6,634 nt of DNA, from NCBI GenBank assembly GCA_934725285.1, contig CAKVBK010000091.1:1-6634 (forward strand). The letters run 5' to 3'. A model generated the notes under the pieces. The model was not told the origin of the DNA and ran no database searches. It saw nothing but the letters and a program-made list of their open reading frames with translations. This stretch comes from an uncultured Bacteroidales bacterium (lineage in GTDB: Bacteria; Bacteroidota; Bacteroidia; Bacteroidales; UBA932). Below, one piece after another: positions 1 to 4,645 of the stretch (positions within the stretch are counted from its first letter, which is position 1; each line of letters starts with the position of its first letter). The position numbers were made by a program, and so were the translations under genes.

Positions 1-24
1 CTTAGTTTTCTTTGGTTGTAACAT
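1..24 (-). CDS. 5' end of a leftward gene, product not identifiable
   Basis: An ATG at 24-22 on the minus strand opens a frame reading MLQPKKTK before the window ends, with an in-frame stop four codons upstream of it. It lies about 80 nt downstream of a good minus-strand promoter, so a protein gene starting here is plausible. The eight residues look like the start of ribosomal protein L16 (MLQP...), but L16 normally sits inside the S10 ribosomal operon behind rpsC. Here the upstream DNA is a non-coding AT-rich leader with its own promoter, so I do not name it. No clear Shine-Dalgarno sequence is visible, as is usual in this phylum. A start further downstream, outside the window, is also possible. 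Confidence 0.35.
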
Positions 25-111
25 TGCTGTACTACTTTAATAATTTCCAAATTCTCCAAAATCTATTGAATATCAGCCCATTAAGCTACTACACCCTAGA
101 ATTTGGGACTG

Positions 112-141
112 CAAAGTTAGCAAAAATTCATGAAATTCAAA
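112..141 (-). promoter_or_regulatory. Leftward Bacteroidota-type promoter
   Basis: Read on the minus strand, TTTG (141-138) is followed after 18 nt by TAACTTTG (119-112). This closely fits the Bacteroidota sigma-ABfr consensus of TTTG, about 19-21 nt, TAnnTTTG. Transcription would begin roughly at 107-104, giving a leader of about 80 nt before the ATG at 24. The match is direct; promoter activity is inferred. Confidence 0.65.
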
Positions 142-294
142 CACAATTTCAAAAATATTTCAACTTTTTCGACGATAGAACTCGCAGATGATATTATTTA
201 TTTTCAATCATTTAGACATACAGCCAAAAATTATTTGTCATCGTTTTCGACACATGGAAGGACGCCTTATCTAAACTAATCCAAACAAGTGAAA
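142..294. other. AT-rich intergenic spacer between divergent promoters
   Basis: About 150 bases separate the leftward and rightward promoters. The stretch is AT-rich with no supported ORF, no canonical tRNA and no strong hairpin. It could hold operator sites for either promoter, but I see no clear symmetric motif in it. Confidence 0.5.
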
Positions 295-328
295 TTGGCA
301 CAGTATTTTCTAGAAAATCGTAACTTTG
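295..328 (+). promoter_or_regulatory. Promoter of the DUF4294 gene
   Basis: TAACTTTG at 321-328 matches the -7 element TAnnTTTG exactly and is identical to the -7 element of the leftward promoter at 119-112. A weaker -33-like TTGG lies at 295-298, 22 nt upstream. The predicted start site near 334-336 leaves a leader of only about 10-12 nt before the ATG at 346. A small inverted repeat, AACTT (322-326) and AAGTT (330-334), overlaps the -7 element. Confidence 0.6.
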
Positions 329-345
329 CAAGTTCATAAACAATT

Positions 346-1053
346 ATGACGAAGTTGACTTCACATATTCTTTGCCTCGTGGCCGGAATCCTGACGGTGA
401 CCTCTCTCTCCGCCGGAGACATCGGCGACGTCCCACCGCAACACGATGGCAAAGGGCGCTCCGGCTACCTTGGTTACCGTATCGAGCATGGAGATACAGC
501 CTACTATGACAGCATAGACCCGGCGTGGATATTCCCGAAAGGCTATCGCGGGCGCAAAGGGGATCTCAAGAAATATTACCGGCTGGTCTACAATTTCAAC
601 AAGGTGTATCCTTATGCCCTTCTGGCCAAGGACATGTCCGCGCAGGTCGACAGCCACATCGCCAAGAACAGCCTGCGGCGCCGCAAAAAGGAAAAATACA
701 TCAACCAGATGCAGAAAGAGCTTTTCAAGGCTTACGAAAAGCCCCTTAAGAATATGACAATCTCCCAAGGCCGCCTGCTGATAAAACTGGTCGACCGTGA
801 AATCGGAAAATCTTCCTATTCAATAATAAAGGACTACAAAAGCGGCATATCCGCAGGGTTCTGGCAAGGCGTCGCCAAGATATTCGGCAACAATCTCAAA
901 AGCCGTTACGATCCTAAGGGAGAGGACAAGGTGACTGAATACCTCGTTGAGAAATGGCAGCGTGGCGAGTTCGACGCCCTGTACTATTCAATATTCTGGG
1001 AGATGCCCAAACATCCGGAGGTCTCGTCGAAGCAGATAAAGTTTGAGGACTGA
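346..1053 (+). CDS. Secreted DUF4294 family protein
   Basis: This 235-residue protein matches my memory of DUF4294, a Bacteroidota family without an assigned function. Residues 1-23 form a signal peptide (Lys near the start, hydrophobic residues 8-20, cleavage likely after SLSA). There is no lipobox Cys, so a soluble periplasmic protein is likely. The family core is visible as KKYYRLVYNFNKVYPYA (75-91), a very basic charged helix (about 105-135), RLLIKLVDREIGKSSY (143-158), then FWQGVAKIFGNNLKSRYDP (172-190). The start fits the promoter whose -7 element ends 17 nt upstream. I see no catalytic motif and infer no reaction. The last 70 bases overlap, tail to tail, the end of the LpxH-like gene on the other strand. 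Family assignment is by pattern recognition and is fairly secure; function is unknown. Confidence 0.85.
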   Translation: MTKLTSHILCLVAGILTVTSLSAGDIGDVPPQHDGKGRSGYLGYRIEHGDTAYYDSIDPAWIFPKGYRGRKGDLKKYYRLVYNFNKVYPYALLAKDMSAQVDSHIAKNSLRRRKKEKYINQMQKELFKAYEKPLKNMTISQGRLLIKLVDREIGKSSYSIIKDYKSGISAGFWQGVAKIFGNNLKSRYDPKGEDKVTEYLVEKWQRGEFDALYYSIFWEMPKHPEVSSKQIKFED

Positions 1054-1739
1054 GGCTTCATCCAATCCTTGAGGATCAGCAGTCTGGCTCCGGTAGGAAG
1101 TTCAATGTCCTCGCTGACATGATAGTGGCCGAAGACGAAATAATCCACGTGCTCCCTCGAAGAAAACGCGACCGCGAATTTGTACAGAGGTTCGTCGGCC
1201 CCCTTGAAAACATAGTCAACACTCTTGGCGACACGGCTCTTCTTTGACCAACCGGTCCCTAAGCGGAAAGCGAGATATGGATGGAGAAGGCTGAAAAGGC
1301 CTTGAAAGAATTTGTTGCGGAATCCCCATCTCATCAGTTTGTACCATTTGTGCCCGGGCCCCAGACCATCACCATGGCCGAGGCAGAATGTCTTTCCTCC
1401 AATCACGGTGACATACGGCTGCTGAAGAATCCTTATTCCAAGCTCCTCGAAATAATGGAAGCACCAGATATCGTGGTTGCCCTGAAAGAAACAGACCTTG
1501 ACACCAGAGTCCATCAGATCGATCAAAGCCGAGAACACCCGGACATAGCCTTTCGGGACAACATCCCGGTACTCGTACCAGAAATCCCAAATGTCTCCGA
1601 GCAGATAAAGCGCCTTGCACCGTTCCTTCGGAATCGACTTAAGAAAGCTGACGAAACGGGCCTCACGGTCAGCCGGATCATTGACCTTCAGGCCAAGATG
1701 CACATCAGAGACAAAATATGAAAGGGACCTTTCCTCCAT
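984..1739 (-). CDS. lpxH: LpxH-type UDP-2,3-diacylglucosamine diphosphatase (calcineurin-like metallophosphatase)
   Basis: This 251-residue protein is a complete metallophosphatase with all metal-binding blocks in order: DVHLG (D12, H14), GDIWDFW (D49), GNHD (N88, H89), GHGDG (H122) and GHYH (H205, H207). The GDIWD/W spacing and total length fit the LpxH branch, which hydrolyses UDP-2,3-diacylglucosamine to lipid X and UMP in lipid A synthesis at the inner face of the cytoplasmic membrane. The aromatic and basic stretch at about 130-165 (HKWYKLMRWGF and following) would suit membrane or lipid contact. It is the last gene of the leftward operon, starting 15 bp after the uppP stop, and its final 23 codons overlap the convergent DUF4294 gene. 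Other calcineurin-like phosphatases share these motifs, so the substrate is an inference, though the envelope-gene context supports it. Confidence 0.85.
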   Translation of the reverse strand: MEERSLSYFVSDVHLGLKVNDPADREARFVSFLKSIPKERCKALYLLGDIWDFWYEYRDVVPKGYVRVFSALIDLMDSGVKVCFFQGNHDIWCFHYFEELGIRILQQPYVTVIGGKTFCLGHGDGLGPGHKWYKLMRWGFRNKFFQGLFSLLHPYLAFRLGTGWSKKSRVAKSVDYVFKGADEPLYKFAVAFSSREHVDYFVFGHYHVSEDIELPTGARLLILKDWMKPQSSNFICFDETSGCLGISQNIE

Positions 1740-1754
1740 AATGAACGAATATCC

Positions 1755-2588
1755 CTACGCGAAGATCAGCAATAGAAGCGAGACAACAAGGCAGTAAAGC
1801 GCGAACCATGTCAACTTGGCCTTCTTTACGATGGAGATCATCACTTTGCATGCGAAAAGTCCCGAGACAAAGGCAGCGAGAAAGCCAACGGCAAGGCACA
1901 GCGGACTCAGACCACCTCCAAGGGCAGCTTCCCCGGCAAAACCTTTAAGAATATCCAGAAGCTGCTGGCCAATGATCGGAACGAGAACCATAAGGAAGGA
2001 GAACTGTGCCATCACATCACGCCTCACCCCGCACAGGAGCCCCGTGGCGATGGTAGTGCCCGAGCGCGACAGACCCGGAGCCACGGCCACAGCTTGACTG
2101 AGACCCACCACAGCGGCCTGCCAATAGGATATTCCGTTGCGGGCGACGGACACTTGCGGTTCCGCCTCCGTCTTGCGTGACACGGAGCTGCCGGAAACAT
2201 CCGAAAGATACAGCAAGACCGCCGTCACGACCAGACACATAGCGACCGTGAACAAGTCGTCTGCGAAAAGAGCCTCGACCTTATCCTTGAAAAGAAGCCC
2301 CACGACAGCCACCGGGACCATAGAGACAATGATTTTGAACACATAGTCGGTCTCATCATTGTACCGGAACCTGAAAAAGCCGGCCAAAAGCCTGCATATT
2401 GGCTTCCAGAACACGATGATCGTGCTAAAAACCGTAGCAAGGTGCACAGTGACGGTGAAATCCAAAAAGCCATCGCCATCAACGCCGAGGAGTTCCTTCA
2501 CTATCATAAGATGTCCGCTGGAACTTACCGGAAGGAATTCGGTAAGGCCCTGGACTATTCCCAATAGAAGAGCTTGAATCCAATCCAT
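1755..2588 (-). CDS. uppP: Undecaprenyl-diphosphatase UppP/BacA
   Basis: This 277-residue, very hydrophobic protein carries both signatures of the UppP (BacA) family. The first is QGLTEFLPVSSSGH at 13-26, with E17, the Ser triplet and H26. The second is PGLSRSGTTIATG at 171-183, with catalytic R175. UppP dephosphorylates undecaprenyl diphosphate to the monophosphate, regenerating the lipid carrier for peptidoglycan and other surface polymers; overexpression gives bacitracin resistance. Hydrophobic segments cover about 43-60, 85-100, 112-128, 155-171, 195-215, 228-250 and 258-276, fitting a polytopic membrane protein of normal family length. A polar loop at about 130-152 (SGSSVSRKTEAEP) looks variable. 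The gene starts 3 bp after the DUF3098 stop and is followed 15 bp later by lpxH, so it is clearly operonic. Confidence 0.96.
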   Translation of the reverse strand: MDWIQALLLGIVQGLTEFLPVSSSGHLMIVKELLGVDGDGFLDFTVTVHLATVFSTIIVFWKPICRLLAGFFRFRYNDETDYVFKIIVSMVPVAVVGLLFKDKVEALFADDLFTVAMCLVVTAVLLYLSDVSGSSVSRKTEAEPQVSVARNGISYWQAAVVGLSQAVAVAPGLSRSGTTIATGLLCGVRRDVMAQFSFLMVLVPIIGQQLLDILKGFAGEAALGGGLSPLCLAVGFLAAFVSGLFACKVMISIVKKAKLTWFALYCLVVSLLLLIFA

Positions 2589-2591
2589 CGT

Positions 2592-2837
2592 CTAATCCTC
2601 GTCTTTGCCCGTTTTTGGTCTTCGCATTATCGCGACAATCTCTATTACTATCCCGCAGATGATTACAAGCGGGGCCGCCACCAGCCGGCGGAAATCAAAC
2701 ATGGCCCAGTTGAACTTGTCCGGATCAACGGTTCCACCGCCTATCATAAGAATGAAACCGGCGACCATCACGACAAGCCCCATAAGCAACAGTCTCAGCC
2801 CTTTGCCGGTAATCGGCATCTTGATATTCTCTGACAT
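2592..2837 (-). CDS. Small DUF3098 membrane protein
   Basis: This 81-residue protein has two hydrophobic segments (about 15-34 and 54-71). They are joined by a short loop with the family-like pattern DPDKFNWAMFDFRRLVAAP (38-56), and the tail is basic then acidic (RRPKTGKDED). I recognise it as DUF3098, a Bacteroidota family of unknown function commonly found next to ftsX and uppP. I chose the ATG at 2837; a GTG two codons upstream (2843) is in frame and would add Met-Asn. Neither start has an obvious Shine-Dalgarno sequence. It begins 16 bp after the ftsX stop and ends 3 bp before uppP, so it is almost certainly co-transcribed and co-expressed with them. A role tied to FtsX or to lipid-carrier recycling is only suggested by position. 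Confidence 0.85.
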   Translation of the reverse strand: MSENIKMPITGKGLRLLLMGLVVMVAGFILMIGGGTVDPDKFNWAMFDFRRLVAAPLVIICGIVIEIVAIMRRPKTGKDED

Positions 2838-2853
2838 ATTCACATTATATTAA

Positions 2854-3732
2854 TTAGCTGTATAATTCATCCTTGGACAGTGACACCAGCCTCCCGACCA
2901 CAAGAGCCGTGCTTACAGTGCAGATCAACACTCCGGCAATGATCACGACCCCGATGACCATCAGAAGAAGATCCGGTCTGAAAACCTCAAAGAGCCGCTC
3001 AAACTCACTTTTGACAAAGAACAATATCCCTACCAGCATAAGAGCCGCAAGCAAGGCGGAAAAGAGTCCCTGAAAGACCGCCTGGACAAGGAACGGGGCG
3101 CGGATGAAAGAGCGTGTCGCCCCGACAAGCCTCATTGTGTGGATCGTGAACCTGCGGGAGTACACGTTGAGTCTCACCGTGTTGTTGATCAAGACGAATG
3201 AGATGAACAACAACAGGACGATAAAGACCCCGAGCACAGCGGATATCTTTCCCAGATTCGTGTTGAGTTTGTCCACAAGGGACTGCTGGTAGACGACCTC
3301 GTCAACCAAACCGGACTTCTCAATTTCCTTTTTCACAACCTCAAGACTGTCTGAGGACACGTAGTCCGCCCTCAAGGTCACGTCAACGGAAACCGGAATC
3401 GGAGCCGTCTCGAAGACATCCAGAAAATCCTCGCCAAGGAGATCCGCCATCTCGCGGGTGCCTTGTTCACGGGATATCAGCCTGGTACTCTTAATAAAAG
3501 GCATAGCATCCAGATCGGAGATATATTCCATGGCCTCGTCCTCGCCGACTTCCTGCTTCATCAGCACTGAGACCTGCATATTCTCCTTGAAATAGTCAGA
3601 CACGCTCCTGGCATTGGCCACCAACAGCCCGGCCACTCCCACAAGGAGCAGCACCAGACTGATGCTGACAACCGTGGACAGCCAAGCCCCGAGGAGCCGC
3701 CGACGCATCAATTTGTTTTCACCTGCCGCCAT
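2854..3732 (-). CDS. ftsX: Cell division protein FtsX
   Basis: This 292-residue FtsX-type permease has the expected layout. A short basic cytoplasmic N-terminus is followed by TM1 (about 17-40). A periplasmic domain (about 41-160) contains the FtsX pattern VSVLMKQEVGEDEAMEYISDL and a later PIPVSVDVTLRADY. TM2 is at about 162-183, a cytoplasmic loop carries the conserved RRFTIHTMRLVGATRSFIRAPFL (193-215), TM3 is at about 219-240 and TM4 at about 255-282. FtsX pairs with the ATPase FtsE at the divisome and transmits a conformational signal to peptidoglycan hydrolases or their activators in the periplasm. No ftsE is present in the window, so the partner must be encoded elsewhere. This is the first gene of the leftward envelope operon, with a TAnnTTTG element 27 bp upstream of its ATG. 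Confidence 0.95.
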   Translation of the reverse strand: MAAGENKLMRRRLLGAWLSTVVSISLVLLLVGVAGLLVANARSVSDYFKENMQVSVLMKQEVGEDEAMEYISDLDAMPFIKSTRLISREQGTREMADLLGEDFLDVFETAPIPVSVDVTLRADYVSSDSLEVVKKEIEKSGLVDEVVYQQSLVDKLNTNLGKISAVLGVFIVLLLFISFVLINNTVRLNVYSRRFTIHTMRLVGATRSFIRAPFLVQAVFQGLFSALLAALMLVGILFFVKSEFERLFEVFRPDLLLMVIGVVIIAGVLICTVSTALVVGRLVSLSKDELYS

Positions 3733-3758
3733 TTTCGCACATTACTCCAAATTGGTTT

Positions 3759-3766
3759 CAAAGATA
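3759..3766 (-). promoter_or_regulatory. Putative promoter -7 element of the ftsX operon
   Basis: On the minus strand TATCTTTG (3766-3759) fits TAnnTTTG exactly and would start transcription near 3752, about 20 nt before the ftsX ATG at 3732. No good TTTG is seen at the -33 position (only a TTTC-like match), so the call is weaker than for the other promoters. It would drive ftsX, the DUF3098 gene, uppP and lpxH, since no other promoter is evident in the tight junctions. Confidence 0.5.
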
Positions 3767-3796
3767 GTGAAATATCGAAATATGAAAAAAAATTCT

Positions 3797-3804
3797 TACC
3801 TTTG
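3797..3804 (+). promoter_or_regulatory. Promoter -7 element of the GlgA-like/DUF4270 unit
   Basis: TACCTTTG fits the TAnnTTTG consensus exactly. It lies 19 nt upstream of the ATG at 3824, which supports that start over the longer open frame beginning at 3614. The element sits inside a small inverted repeat, CTTAC (3795-3799) and GTAAG (3804-3808). No clear -33 TTTG is visible; upstream is an A-rich run. It lies back to back with the leftward ftsX promoter, the two -7 elements being 30 bp apart. Confidence 0.55.
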
Positions 3805-3823
3805 TAAGACAAGAAAATTACCA

Positions 3824-4645
3824 ATGGGAAAACCCGTAAACAGAGTTTTATTCGTCAATTCGGAAATTATGCCGTTCCTGCCGGAGACTCCGATCGCCAA
3901 GATCGGACGCTACCTGCCGCAAGGCATTCAGGAGCGCAAGAAGGAAATCAGGGCGTTCATGCCACGCTTTGGCTGCATCAACGAGCGGAAGAACCAACTC
4001 CACGAAGTGATCAGGCTTTCAGGAATGAATATCATCATCGGAGATGTGGACAGGCCCCTCATAATCAAAGTGGCCTCTATCTCATCGGCAAGGATCCAAG
4101 TCTATTTTATTGACAACGATGATTACTTCCGCCGCAAGCAGATCACTTATGACACGGACGGCAAGTTCTTCGAGGACAATGGGCAGAGGGCGATTTTCTT
4201 TGCCCGCGGCGTTCTGGAGACAGTGAAAAAGCTCCGTTGGGCACCGGATGTCATCCATTGCCAAGGATGGATCTCACATCTTGTCCCTCTGTATCTGAAA
4301 AAGGTTTACAACGGCGATCCGATATTCAGCGGAAGCAGAATAGTGACATCCCTTTACAATGAGATTGACAGTGAGAATTTCTCCAGCACATTCAAAGAGA
4401 ACACATTGTTCGGCGGGATCAAGGGATCTGATGTCTCTCTCTTGGACGAACCCACTGGCATAAATCTTGCGGAAACCGCCGCCTTGTATTCAGATGGTAT
4501 AATTCTCGGGGACAAAGACATCGACCAGAGACTTATCAAGTTCTGCCAGGACGAAAACATACCGACGCTTCCTTTCAACGAGGAATCGATCGCCAGCGGA
4601 CGCTACATCGAGGAATACGATGACTTTTATCAACAGTTGCAGTAA
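3824..4645 (+). CDS. Short GlgA-like (glycogen/starch synthase N-terminal domain) protein, probably non-catalytic
   Basis: This 273-residue protein resembles only the N-terminal Rossmann half (Glyco_transf_5) of GT5 glycogen synthases, which are normally about 480 residues. Recognisable blocks are VLFVNSEIMPFLPETPIAKIGRYLP (8-32), VYFIDNDDYFRR (93-104), PDVIHCQGWISHLVPLYL (141-158) and IVTSLYNEI (173-181). The second, sugar-nucleotide-binding half is absent. By an ungapped alignment from memory with E. coli GlgA, the KTGGL segment (Lys15, ADP-glucose contact) reads PETPI, and the HAHDWH segment (His161) reads HCQGWI. Key residues therefore appear lost. Databases tend to call such Bacteroidota proteins glycogen synthase; I infer a regulatory or binding role at most. 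The frame is open back to 3614 but would overlap ftsX and both promoters, so ATG 3824 is chosen. Its stop abuts the DUF4270 ATG. No signal peptide is seen, so it is cytosolic. Confidence 0.8.
   Translation: MGKPVNRVLFVNSEIMPFLPETPIAKIGRYLPQGIQERKKEIRAFMPRFGCINERKNQLHEVIRLSGMNIIIGDVDRPLIIKVASISSARIQVYFIDNDDYFRRKQITYDTDGKFFEDNGQRAIFFARGVLETVKKLRWAPDVIHCQGWISHLVPLYLKKVYNGDPIFSGSRIVTSLYNEIDSENFSSTFKENTLFGGIKGSDVSLLDEPTGINLAETAALYSDGIILGDKDIDQRLIKFCQDENIPTLPFNEESIASGRYIEEYDDFYQQLQ

Noticed and set aside
56..96. tRNA- or tmRNA-like stretch on the minus strand (TAGCTTAATGG D-arm look, GGGCTGAT)
   Set aside because: No anticodon arm, no T-arm GTTCGA and no full acceptor pairing can be built, so I do not call an RNA gene.
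361..768. Minus-strand open frame of 135 codons
   Set aside because: It lies fully inside the DUF4294 gene on the other strand, has no family features and no promoter; it is a shadow frame.
1065..1076. ATCCTTGAGGAT palindrome as a terminator after the DUF4294 gene
   Set aside because: Only five base pairs with a two-base loop and no U tract, and it lies within lpxH-like coding sequence.
1281..1721. Plus-strand open frame of 146 codons
   Set aside because: It is antisense to the lpxH-like gene, whose metal-binding motifs are all intact; the plus-strand translation has no recognisable pattern.
2838..2843. GTG start for the DUF3098 protein
   Set aside because: It is possible, but an ATG two codons downstream is the more likely start and nothing in the sequence favours the GTG.
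3614..3823. Upstream extension of the GlgA-like frame to 3614
   Set aside because: It would overlap the ftsX coding start and both promoters, the translation is Ser/Thr/Arg-rich shadow sequence, and the TACCTTTG element supports the ATG at 3824.
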